A stretch of 64,000 nucleotides of DNA from Leptasterias polaris (taxonomy: Eukaryota > Echinodermata > Asteroidea > Forcipulatida > Asteriidae): NCBI GenBank assembly GCA_037783415.1, contig JAZGTN010000177.1:682001-746000 (forward strand), given 5' to 3'. Position numbers and translations under genes: made by a program. Under the pieces are notes generated by a model that saw nothing but the letters and a program-made list of their open reading frames with translations, searched no databases and was not told the origin of the DNA. Of this stretch, positions 9,145 to 17,531 are shown in pieces. Each line of letters begins with the position of its first letter. Within the stretch, counting starts at the first letter, position 1.

Positions 9145-10215
9145 ATGACCTGCCCAGTGCAGAAGGCATGTAACAGCAGCTCAGCTGTAGAGATAGTTGA
9201 CCCCCCGGTGAAGCCCCAGCCACCGGGAGGGAGTTTGTTGGGTAGTAGTGACGAAGGAGATCAGAGGGGATTGGTGGATCGGGTGAATCGACGGCCATAC
9301 ATAAACCCTGATCGGTATGGTGGTAAGGTGCTTTGGAAGGAGTACTACCGCCATTTTGAGTCGTGCCGCGAGGTCAACGGCTGGAGTGACACACAGGCTG
9401 CAAGGTTTTTGACCGCAAGCCTGCAGGGTAATGCACTCCGATTGTTGGGCGAGACAGGGCAAACCTATGAGTACAGTGCCCTTGTCAAGTTGTTGGAACG
9501 GAGATTTGGCTCTGGTCGTCAAAGTGAGAACTATCTGGTTGAATTGCGACACAGACGGCAGGGGACGAAGGAAACCCTGCAAGAGTTGGGCCAGGCCATT
9601 CAGGAGCTGACGGCTCGAGCATACCCTGAAATTGAGGAAGTTGCTCGTGACCGGTTGGATAAGAACCATTTCATTGATGCGGTGGATAATCATTCCATCC
9701 GGGAAGGCATCAACAGGGCCCGTCCAACGAATTTGGACGAGGCTATTCAGGCAGCTTTAGAAACTGAGAACTTTGACAGGGTCGAACGACAAAGGTTACT
9801 AGATCGACAGCCCGCCAAGTTGGCAAGGGCTGCAGACGCTGTGGGTACGGAGCAGAGGCTGGGGAGTTTGGAAACGAACCTCAGTGAGCAGGCCCGTACT
9901 TTACAGACGATGGCGGAGATGTTGAAGTCGCTGGGGAATCGGAGTTCCACTGAGGGTGTGTCTTCATCATTGAAGAAGCACAAGCCCCAGGGGACGGAAC
10001 CCGGTCAGAGGAGGTGCTTCAATTGTGGAGGCTTGGGGCATTTCGCCCGCGAGTGTCAGCAACCTCGTAGACAGTTTACCCCGAAGCAGGGAAACGACAA
10101 CCAGCCTCAAGAGGGACCCACGGACAGGCTGGTTTTACAAGAGGGTCCAAAAGACAAAACAACGGCAGTAGTGGTAGTAAAGGGAAAAGGTCAAGACAGG
10201 GAGAAGGGCGAGTAA
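9145..10215 (+). CDS. gag: Gag polyprotein (capsid and nucleocapsid)
   Basis: 356 codons from ATG 9,145; the frame is open from 9,022, so the N terminus may lie further upstream. Residues about 50-200 match the retrotransposon Gag capsid pattern: LWKEYYRHFESC, AARFLTASLQGNALRLL, LVKLLERRFG, NYLVELRHRRQGTKETLQEL and AIQAALETENF. A Gln/Leu-rich helical stretch follows. The nucleocapsid has one CCHC zinc knuckle, CFNCGGLGHFAREC, at residues 291-304 (C-X2-C-X4-H-X4-C), and a basic C terminus. It would form the virus-like particle and bind element RNA. The 3' end overlaps the open pol frame by 142 nt and contains a slippery heptamer. Confidence 0.95.
   Translation: MTCPVQKACNSSSAVEIVDPPVKPQPPGGSLLGSSDEGDQRGLVDRVNRRPYINPDRYGGKVLWKEYYRHFESCREVNGWSDTQAARFLTASLQGNALRLLGETGQTYEYSALVKLLERRFGSGRQSENYLVELRHRRQGTKETLQELGQAIQELTARAYPEIEEVARDRLDKNHFIDAVDNHSIREGINRARPTNLDEAIQAALETENFDRVERQRLLDRQPAKLARAADAVGTEQRLGSLETNLSEQARTLQTMAEMLKSLGNRSSTEGVSSSLKKHKPQGTEPGQRRCFNCGGLGHFARECQQPRRQFTPKQGNDNQPQEGPTDRLVLQEGPKDKTTAVVVVKGKGQDREKGE
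10182..10188 (+). promoter_or_regulatory. -1 ribosomal frameshift heptamer GGGAAAA
   Basis: GGGAAAA fits X XXY YYZ in the gag phase, with codons AAG-GGA-AAA. The pol frame is exactly -1 to gag and open from 10,071, so a slip here passes into pol and avoids the gag stop at 10,213. The heptamer lies 25 nt before that stop, as expected for a Gag-Pol switch. I did not establish a downstream stem-loop or pseudoknot. Confidence 0.7.
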
Positions 10216-10226
10216 TTACACTGCCC

Positions 10227-13200
10227 ATGTCAAGTCTGAGTCCCCGCTATGGACTATTTGTTGATGGATTGGTAAGGGCTACCAAGTGTCGGTTTTTAAT
10301 TGACACGGGGTCCACCGATACTTTAATAAGTAGTGCCATATACTACCAAATACCAAAAGAGTGTAGACCCGTCTTGGAGACGGAGGGTGTCCAGGTTAAA
10401 CAGATTGATGGTAGCCCTTTGGCAGTGTTGGGCAGTGCTTTGGTTGAGGTACAAGTTGGTCGGACGGCTAAGTTGGTGAAGGCGACGTTTACCGAAATGA
10501 AGTACCCAGGCATCCTGGGAATGGATTTTCTGGTGCCCACCGGAGGAAATTTGGATTTCCAGTTGAAGGAACTTCGGCTCAGTGGAGAGCGAATCAAGTG
10601 CACCAGTATAGCTGGTGAACCCTTCATTGGGCGAGTGGTAGTGTCGAGGACCACAGTCATTCCTTCAGGCCACGAGGCAGTCGTCCCTGGTGTGCTTTCC
10701 AGAGGAAAGGTTGATGTAGCCGGTCTGGCTATTGTTGAACCTTTAGAGGGTGGTGGTGAGTTGGCTCAGAAAGGGCTGGTATTAGCCAGGTCCCTAGTCA
10801 ACATGGAGTCGGAAGTAATTCCATTGAGACTGTTTAACCCAGGGCGAGAAAAGAGAGTTGCTCGGGCAGGAACGACGGTGGGTGTAGTCTCTCAGGTAGA
10901 GGATGAGGCGGTCATTGGTGACACTGAACAGACGTCAGGGGCAAAGCAGGGCTTGCCCATGCATTTGCATGATCTGTTTAGTCGGGGTACAGCCAATGTG
11001 GAGGCTAAGTACCAGGGAGAGGTCCGGAAGTGCTTGGCTAACTTCCAGGATGTTTTCTCAAAGGGAGATCATGATATTGGTAGGACTGATATGGTGCAAC
11101 ATCATATTAAGACAGGGGAATCTCCGCCGGTCAAGGAAAGACCAAGGCGGCATCCCTACTGCAACCAGGAAGAGATTCAAAGGCAGGTCGGTGATTTGTT
11201 GAAGAGAGGAGTTATTGAACCCTCTGATAGTCCTTGGGCGGCGAATGTTGTTTTGGTTGGCAAGAAGGATGGGACTAAGCGCTTCTGTGTTGATTACAGG
11301 AGGTTAAACGCGGTCACCATCAAGGATGCTTATCCGGTACCCCGGATTGATGAGACGTTTGATGCCTTGAATGGGGCCAAGTGGTTTACAACCCTTGACT
11401 TAGCATCGGGGTATTGGCAGGTTGCCCTAGATGAGGATGCTAGCCAGAAGTCCTCGTTTGTTGTCAGGAACGGACTTTACCGTTGGAAGTGCATGCCGTT
11501 TGGGCTATGCAACGCTCCAGCCACCTTTGAACGGTTGATGGAGAAGGTCATGGCTGGGTTGCAGTGGGAGATTTTGTTAATCTACCTGGATGACATCATT
11601 GTGTTTGGGCAAACCGTAATGGAGACCCTAGAGCGTCTCAAAGTAGTGTTGAGTAGGCTCCGGCACGCTGGGCTTAAGCTTAAGCCAAGCAAGTGTCACT
11701 TGTTTCAGAAGTCGGTGGCTTATCTGGGGCACATTGTGTCCGCAGAAGGGGTTGCTACAGATCCAGAAAAGGTCAAGGCAGTTTCTGACTGGCCTGTTCC
11801 GAGGTGTGTACGAGACGTCCGAAGCTTTTTGGGCCTCGCCTCGTACTACCGGAAATTCATCCAAGGTTTCGCAGAGATTGCGAGTCCACTTCATGCCTTG
11901 ACAGAGAAATCGAGGGTATTTGTGTGGACTGAGTCATGTCAAAGGGCGTTCGACGAATTGAAGGACAGACTCCAGACTGCCCCGATTCTGTCGTACCCCA
12001 ACCCCGAAGGCGATTTCATTTTGGACACGGATGCCAGTGGGGAGGGCATCGGGGCAGTCTTATCCCAGGTCCAAGATGGTGTAGAAAGAGTTGTGGCTTA
12101 TGCGAGTCGAAAGCTCAGCAGACCTGAGCGGAATTATTGTGTCACCCGAAGGGAGTTGTTGGCTGTGGTTGTCTACTTGAAGAATTTCAAGCAGTACTTG
12201 TATGGTCGCAGGGTTACAGTCAGAACCGACCATGCTGCGTTGAAATGGGTTCTCAACTTCAAAAACCCAGAAGGTCAGCTGGCCCGATGGATGGAGGTGA
12301 TATCGCAGTACGACTTGATCATAGAACACAGGCCAGGGAAAAAGCATGGAAATGCTGATGGCTTGTCTAGGAGACAGTGTAAGCAGTGTGGCCGGGAGGA
12401 GCCAACAAGTGACGAGTCAGGTCACCAGGTGCCCGAGGTGGAAACTCAGGGTAGAGAGTCTTTGGTGAGGGGTCTGGTGGCCCAACCAATGATTCCTGGA
12501 GAGGAGATGAGGGCGGCTCAACTGGAGGATGGGACGATGGGTTGGCTTATCAAGTCCAAAGAGGAGGGAAATGATCGGCCTGAGTGGAAGACTCTGTCCC
12601 ACTCTTCCACGGCCTCCAAAACCTATTGGTCTCAATGGGACCAATTGGAGGTCAGGGAAGGACTGTTGTGTCGGCGCTGGGAGTCCGACGATGGGAAGTC
12701 GGTGAGGTGGCTGTTGGTTTTGCCACAAAAGTTGAGGAAAGGTGTCATCGAAGAGTTGCATGGTGGACAACTCAGTGGTCATTTGGGTGTCAGTAAGACG
12801 TTGGCTAAGACGAAGTTCAGGTACTTCTGGGCAGGTATGTCGGCAGATGTACGGTCGTCCCTGCGGGTTTGCGACCTCTGCGCCAGAAGGAAATCTGCTG
12901 CTAAGAGAAGGCTTGCCCCTCTAAGGCAGTACAGGGTCGGCGTTCCAATGGAACGGGTGGCCATAGATTTGCTTGGGCCACTGCCCACATCGGACAGTGG
13001 CAATAAGTGGATTTTGGTAGTTGGCGATTACTGCACTAAGTGGATGGAAGCGTATCCCCTTCCTGATTCCACTGCGAGGACTGTTGCTCTTAAGTTGGTG
13101 AACGAGTTTGTGTGTCGATTTGGAGTGCCCCAAGAACTGCACTCAGATCAGGGTAGAAATTTCGAGTCTGAGGTGTTTGTGGAAATGTGCCATCTCCTTG

Positions 13201-14075
13201 GCATTACCAAGACTCGAACGACCGCATACAATCCTAAGTCGGATGGTATGGTCGAGAGATTCAACAAGACGTTGGTAAACATTGTCGCGATGTTCATTGA
13301 TCCAAAGAAGAGGCAAAGGGATTGGGACGAATTCCTCCCTTATGCCACCTTTGCTTATCGATGCACACCGCAAGAGTCGACTGGGGAGACCCCCCACATG
13401 ATGATGTTGGGTCGTGAAGTTAGCATTCCGGTGGATCTGGTGACTGGGAGTCCTGAGGTCGAGAATGACGCCAGTACCGACTTTGCTGAGAAGTTGCGAG
13501 GCAATATGCAACAAGCTCATGAGAGAGCAAAGGTCTGCCTGGGGAAAAGTGCCCGCAGACAGAAGCGAAACTACGACCGACATGCATCGACTCATGGACT
13601 GCGGGAAGGTCAATTTGTGTGGCTGCATAATCCTGCAAGGAAAAAGCATGTGTCCCCCAAGCTTCAATTGCGTTGGGAAGGACCATGGCTTATTGTGAAG
13701 AGGTTGTCGGATGTGGTGGTGCGCATCCAGCTTCGGCGAGGAGGCAAACTAAAGGTAGTCCACGTCGACCGACTCAAACCATATGTCGGTGGGGAGTTGG
13801 AACCTTGGGTCAGTCAGCTCAGCGAGGGGGTGACAGAAAGCCCTCTCGTCGAAGTAGCGACTGGTCCACAGTTTGAGGTTCAAGAGGTAGAGATTATTGA
13901 ATCTCAAGAGGAAACCCCTAGGGAGGGAGGTAGTGACGGTCCCGTGATGGTTGACACCATCGACGGCGACCCTGAGGTCGAAGGTCAGCTGGGTAATTCA
14001 CCAGAGGTCAATGGTGAAACACTGCCGAGGCGGTACCCAGGGAGGAAACATAGAGTACCCCTGCGGTTTCGCTAG
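10227..14075 (+). CDS. pol: Pol polyprotein: protease, RT, RNase H, integrase
   Basis: 1,282 uninterrupted codons from ATG 10,227; the frame is open from 10,071, so translation by frameshift from gag is likely. The aspartic protease site is LIDTGST at residues 24-30. Reverse transcriptase spans roughly 330-510, with FTTLDLASGYWQV, the MPFGLCNAPATF block and catalytic YLDD at 453-456. RNase H follows with LDTDASGEG (D600, D602) and TDHAALKWV. Integrase has an HHCC zinc domain from H845, then a D914, D974, E1010 triad with 35 residues between the last two, as is classic. A GPY/F-like WEGPWLIV lies near 1,150. No chromodomain follows. The C terminus is acidic and ends with an Arg/Pro-rich RRYPGRKHRVPLRF motif seen in related elements. 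All catalytic residues are present. Confidence 0.97.
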   Translation: MSSLSPRYGLFVDGLVRATKCRFLIDTGSTDTLISSAIYYQIPKECRPVLETEGVQVKQIDGSPLAVLGSALVEVQVGRTAKLVKATFTEMKYPGILGMDFLVPTGGNLDFQLKELRLSGERIKCTSIAGEPFIGRVVVSRTTVIPSGHEAVVPGVLSRGKVDVAGLAIVEPLEGGGELAQKGLVLARSLVNMESEVIPLRLFNPGREKRVARAGTTVGVVSQVEDEAVIGDTEQTSGAKQGLPMHLHDLFSRGTANVEAKYQGEVRKCLANFQDVFSKGDHDIGRTDMVQHHIKTGESPPVKERPRRHPYCNQEEIQRQVGDLLKRGVIEPSDSPWAANVVLVGKKDGTKRFCVDYRRLNAVTIKDAYPVPRIDETFDALNGAKWFTTLDLASGYWQVALDEDASQKSSFVVRNGLYRWKCMPFGLCNAPATFERLMEKVMAGLQWEILLIYLDDIIVFGQTVMETLERLKVVLSRLRHAGLKLKPSKCHLFQKSVAYLGHIVSAEGVATDPEKVKAVSDWPVPRCVRDVRSFLGLASYYRKFIQGFAEIASPLHALTEKSRVFVWTESCQRAFDELKDRLQTAPILSYPNPEGDFILDTDASGEGIGAVLSQVQDGVERVVAYASRKLSRPERNYCVTRRELLAVVVYLKNFKQYLYGRRVTVRTDHAALKWVLNFKNPEGQLARWMEVISQYDLIIEHRPGKKHGNADGLSRRQCKQCGREEPTSDESGHQVPEVETQGRESLVRGLVAQPMIPGEEMRAAQLEDGTMGWLIKSKEEGNDRPEWKTLSHSSTASKTYWSQWDQLEVREGLLCRRWESDDGKSVRWLLVLPQKLRKGVIEELHGGQLSGHLGVSKTLAKTKFRYFWAGMSADVRSSLRVCDLCARRKSAAKRRLAPLRQYRVGVPMERVAIDLLGPLPTSDSGNKWILVVGDYCTKWMEAYPLPDSTARTVALKLVNEFVCRFGVPQELHSDQGRNFESEVFVEMCHLLGITKTRTTAYNPKSDGMVERFNKTLVNIVAMFIDPKKRQRDWDEFLPYATFAYRCTPQESTGETPHMMMLGREVSIPVDLVTGSPEVENDASTDFAEKLRGNMQQAHERAKVCLGKSARRQKRNYDRHASTHGLREGQFVWLHNPARKKHVSPKLQLRWEGPWLIVKRLSDVVVRIQLRRGGKLKVVHVDRLKPYVGGELEPWVSQLSEGVTESPLVEVATGPQFEVQEVEIIESQEETPREGGSDGPVMVDTIDGDPEVEGQLGNSPEVNGETLPRRYPGRKHRVPLRFR

Positions 14076-14171
14076 GCAGGGAAGTTTCGGTTTAAGTTAG
14101 GAGGAAATCAGTCCTTCTGAGGTATTAAGTTGTTGTTGAGAGGTTGACCGTTTGTTCTTGTGGTTACTTGC

Positions 14172-14173
14172 AG
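14172..14173 (+). promoter_or_regulatory. Candidate splice acceptor before ORF3
   Basis: TTTGTTCTTGTGGTTACTTGCAG|GG ends at 14,173. It has a T-rich tract and CAG, 20 bp before the ATG of the zinc-finger ORF. It lies 98 bp after pol, so ORF3 could be made from a spliced subgenomic RNA. Use of the site is inferred. Confidence 0.5.
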
Positions 14174-14193
14174 GGAAGTGACCAGTGGCTAGG

Positions 14194-14982
14194 ATGCCGA
14201 AGACGTCAAAGCCGCGGAGGTTCCGTTGTCTCCAATGTGACCAGTTCTTTCTGCACCGACAGAGCTTGTGGAGGCACATAGAGGTAGACCACCACAGGGA
14301 GCGGAGTCTACAATGCCCCTCCTGCAACTACTTGGCGGGTCAACAGAGCGTTTTGGATGCTCACATTACTTCAGTGCATCTGCATCAGCGGAGAGAGGCG
14401 ACGGTGGCCCGTTTAGTTGGAGAAACTGGCCCACCCACTGCTAGTGCTTCACAGGGGGTCCACCCTGAGATAGAGTTGGAAGAGACGGACCAGCCAGTGC
14501 TGTCTTTGTCCCCCACGCCTATGTCCCCACTCATGGCGTACCCAAGTTCCCCAGTGGCCCCGGTCGGCCTAACCGGTAAGCCCAGAGCCATGTTGGAGCT
14601 TATGAGGCAAGTTGCTCCTTCTTCTCCTACATCCTCATCTTCTTCGATGCCAACCTTGGAAGAGGTGGAACGACCCCAAGGCCAAGGCATGACCGCACCC
14701 CAAGAGGATGCAGAGGTACCGAGACCACAAGGTCCGGTGGTGACAGGCAGATATGAGGGTGATGTTGTGCCCCCGACCCAGGTACCCTTCACACCACAAA
14801 CCCCGGAGCAACCCCCACCAAGAAGACGCACCAGAACTGCGCGGGAGATCCGCCACCTTACCGTCACAACCATTATGGACGGAGAAGTGGTGAGTCGCCG
14901 TGACCACAACGAGATCAGAGTGATTCAAGTGGAGGTGGACGACGAGGGACGTTATATCCAGGGTTCTGCGTTGGGTAACTAG
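14194..14982 (+). CDS. ORF3: two-finger C2H2 zinc protein of the retrotransposon
   Basis: 262 codons from ATG 14,194; the frame extends to a GTG at 14,185, but ATG is the likely start. Finger 1 is C12-C15-H28-H33 and finger 2 is C41-C44-H57-H62, both C-X2-C-X12-H-X4-H. The rest is low-complexity, rich in Pro, Ser, Glu and Gln. A basic patch RRRTRTAREIRH lies near residues 210-222, then an acidic and hydrophobic tail. There is no signal peptide and no membrane segment, so it is not an envelope protein. The fingers suggest nucleic-acid binding in the nucleus, for example RNA or cDNA handling, targeting or transcription control, but none of this is shown. It is intact and inside the LTR pair, so it belongs to the element. 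Capture of a host zinc-finger exon is the likely origin. Confidence 0.85.
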   Translation: MPKTSKPRRFRCLQCDQFFLHRQSLWRHIEVDHHRERSLQCPSCNYLAGQQSVLDAHITSVHLHQRREATVARLVGETGPPTASASQGVHPEIELEETDQPVLSLSPTPMSPLMAYPSSPVAPVGLTGKPRAMLELMRQVAPSSPTSSSSSMPTLEEVERPQGQGMTAPQEDAEVPRPQGPVVTGRYEGDVVPPTQVPFTPQTPEQPPPRRRTRTAREIRHLTVTTIMDGEVVSRRDHNEIRVIQVEVDDEGRYIQGSALGN

Positions 14983-15539
14983 TGTTTTCTTGGTTGTGGT
15001 ATTCCTATATCTTTTTGTTTGCATTTATCCAAAGTTTCTTATTGTCGGTGTTCTCAATTGTAATAAATAATAACCTTGCCAATCTTAAAGTTGTATAAAG
15101 AAAACGGGTGACAACCAACTGTATTTTTGTATTTTCTTCCTGCCAGGTTTATGCAAATAAGTTATTTGCCGAACTACCTCCATAGATTTTGTCAAAGAGA
15201 GAAGTAACTCTTTGAAAGTTGTATTTTTGTATTTAAGAAAAGGTGCTAGTGTGATTTTAGTGATTTTCAGAGACGTCCTTAAATCTGTATAAATTTTGTG
15301 ATTATGTGTTCAACTTGAGATTTAGGCGGATCATGGTGCAAATTGTATTTCTTAAAAACGAGTCCTTTTCCAAACTGTATAAATGGTGTAAAATAGTTTT
15401 GAGGTCAAAGCAGACCCCCCCCCCTTTTTAAGTGTTGTATTGTTTTGTAAAGAAACACTTAAGAACTAATGCATTTCCTTTTTATTTTTGTTAGTCATGG
15501 CTGGCGAGTCGGGGACGACTCGGCCATTGCTTGGGCCTT
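14983..15539 (+). other. Retrotransposon 3' untranslated region
   Basis: This holds no ORF. It contains AT-rich text with repeats of TTGTATTTTTGTATTT (about 15,122 and 15,218), a C-run near 15,415, and a small perfect hairpin at 15,506-15,521. No purine-rich tract abuts the 3' LTR (the last bases are CATTGCTTGGGCCTT), so the plus-strand primer is not obvious. Confidence 0.7.
15506..15521 (+). other. Hairpin GAGTCG-GGGA-CGACTC before the 3' LTR
   Basis: A 6-bp perfect stem with a GGGA loop starts 34 bp before the 3' LTR. A similar 'GAGGACGA'-type motif sits just ahead of the polypurine tract in some plant and animal gypsy elements, as I recall. Here no tract follows. Its role in cDNA synthesis or RNA packaging is a guess. 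Confidence 0.4.
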
Positions 15540-17184
15540 TGTGACGGAAATGCATGTGAAAGACATGTGATTGTGCTATTTTTAGGTTGTGTATATAGGG
15601 TTTGCTGCGTGACGACTTGGCAGTGCAAGTGGGCGGAGCTTAGCGCTAGCAGTGACCCGGTCTGGCAGGGTGAGCGTGCGCAGTGGCGGTGTAGGACCGC
15701 ATGTCTGGGCCAGGCAGAGCGGGGCTGGCGAGATTGCGGGACTTGGAGAATAGTTGTTCAGAAAAGCAGTCGGAGAATAGTTGTTCAGAAAAGCAGTCGC
15801 AGAATAGTTGTTAAGAAAAGCGGTTGCAGATTAGTTGTGGAGTAAGGCAGTCGGAGTTTCTAGTTATTAAGTAAAGATAGTCCCACAATACGGTGAATAG
15901 TTAGTGTTGGGCGACGACGGTAAAATATTAGTGTTTGTAGGATAGGAGACGGGGTTTCCAGCGGCAGTGGTAAATCGAGAAGCAGGGAAGATCGTAAGTT
16001 GGACTCAACTGGTGTTTATTATATTGTGTTTATCTTGTATTTTGTGTGATCGGCTAGGAGCCCTCTTGCAAGATGATCGTTGCAAGAAATTGAGGAAGAT
16101 TGCTGTATATATAATTTATTGTGTTTGGTCTATTAGACACGCTAGAGGAGTGTAGTTGCCGGTCACAAAAGCGGTGGCTTGTGACTAGGGGAAAACGCAC
16201 CTTCTAGAAGTGTGGGAGATAGTTAGGGTACATAATTAAGAAAAGGCACACTTGGACAGCGAGAGTCGCGTCCATTGAGGGTTATTAAGCAATCATTGTC
16301 TGCAACCGTGACCGGTATTTAGTGTTCCGTGCACAGTAGGGGTCTTCTTAGACCACACTGTTCGCGGGTACACGAGTGCAAGGTTGCTTACATACGGCCT
16401 GTGTATTGCTGACTAGGGCCTGTGTATTGCTGACTAGGGCCTGTGTATTGCTGACTACGGCCCGTGTATTGCTGACTACGGCCCGTGTTGCTTACTACGG
16501 CCAGTGTTGCTTACTACGGCCTGTGTTGCTTACTACGGCCTGTGTTGCTTACTACGGCCTGTGTTGCTTACTACGGCCTGTATTGCTTACTACGGTTAGT
16601 ATTGTTTACATACGGCCTGTGTTGCTTACTACGGCCTGTGTTGCTTACTACGGCCTGTGTTGCTTACTACGGCCTGTGTTGCTTACTACGGCCTGTGTTG
16701 CTTACTACGGCCTGTATTGCTTACTACGGCCAGTGTTTTTATAGACGGCTAGTAGTGATTACATGGGAGTGATTACATCCTAGGGTCACTATGGTTATCT
16801 GTTAATGTTAGAGATTATACCGGGCTGTGTCTAGGGACTCAGAATATTAGGATGACAACGTGATATTACATGTTCATTGGCCCAAAGAAACAGGTTATAA
16901 TAAAGAAACCCCTGCCCAATTTTGTACACTGCTGATTAATTTGTTGATTGATGCAATAAACGATCTTGTGATCAGTTCACCGACAGTTCTCTCGTCAAGG
17001 TGTCCATGTATTTGGGTAACTGTGTAGCAATAGGACTAGACGATCATTACGCAATCGGCGGTATATTTCCTCCAAACGGACCTTGTCCCTTTGCCTTTAG
17101 ATCATCGAGTGATCTGAAGCCTGAGGTATAAGTAGGCCCAGGATCAGATTGTAATTTGCCCCTAACAAATGCAATTCCGCCACA
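15540..17184 (+). repeat. 3' LTR (1,645 bp)
   Basis: Pairs with 6,457-8,077. It is 24 bp longer: one extra 21-bp VNTR unit (array 16,384-16,734) and an extra ATC near 17,103. Three substitutions were seen by eye. It carries the polyadenylation signals that would end the element transcript. Confidence 0.95.
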
Positions 17185-17309
17185 GTATTCATCACAATAA
17201 ACTCAATCGAGATCAGATAAGGCGCATCGGAAGATAAGACGCAGTGACTTTTTTTAACCTTCTAAAGTCAGATACATGTAAGACGCGTCTTATCCTCAGG
17301 AAATTACGG
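17185..17309. mobile_element. TIR DNA transposon, right part, with right GTAT duplication
   Basis: 17,185-17,188 is the second GTAT. The rest completes the TIR element begun at 5,732 and ends TTATCCTCAGGAAATTACGG. The palindrome AAGACGCGTCTT lies just inside the end. TA at 17,310-17,311 closes the duplication. Confidence 0.8.
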
Positions 17310-17311
17310 TA

Positions 17312-17531
17312 TATATGTATTTATTTTATTAATTTTTTTTTCTAAAGTGTTATCTGTTTACTTATTTACGTATTTATTAATTATTTTGTCACACTTTTTA
17401 TAAATTATTTTTCTAGGACCTGCTTCTTGCTTGGATCGCTTCTAAATCTTATATCATATTCTTTGTACTGTCTTTGTAATTTTGTTTTGTTTGTCTTGGT
17501 CAAAATAATAATAAATAATAATAATAATAAT
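17312..17531 (+). mobile_element. 3' tail of the split LINE
   Basis: TATTTATTTTATTAA-type text, then TTGTTTTGTTTGTCTTGGTC and an (AAT)n tail. This matches the 3' end of the sister copy at 32,230-32,424 (TTGGTTTGTTTTGGTCGAATAAATAAT...). It rejoins the body ending at 5,729. Confidence 0.75.

Larger units (their letters stand above)
6457..17184 (+). mobile_element. Complete Ty3/gypsy-type LTR retrotransposon, 10.7 kb
   Basis: The order is LTR, primer site, small ORF, gag (two frames), pol, zinc-finger ORF, 3' UTR, LTR. The LTRs begin TGTGACGG and end CGCCACA, giving TG...CA ends, and are flanked by GTAT. My by-eye comparison found three substitutions and two indels between the LTRs (one 21-bp VNTR unit and one ATC), so the insertion is young. 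The pol order PR-RT-RNaseH-IN and a GPY/F-like module place it in Ty3/gypsy (Metaviridae). There is no chromodomain. Two accessory ORFs and the split gag are unusual. No env-like protein is present. Confidence 0.95.

Noticed and set aside
14185..14193. GTG 14,185 as the start of ORF3, and TTG 8,180 for the small ORF
   Set aside because: Animal ribosomes rarely use these; ATG follows within three codons in both cases.
8512..14909. Many antisense and out-of-frame ORFs across gag, pol and ORF3
   Set aside because: They mirror GC-richer coding sequence on the other strand and show no motifs. Pol and Gag on the plus strand explain the region.
14185..14982. ORF3 as an envelope gene
   Set aside because: No signal peptide, no transmembrane segment, and clear C2H2 fingers at the N terminus.
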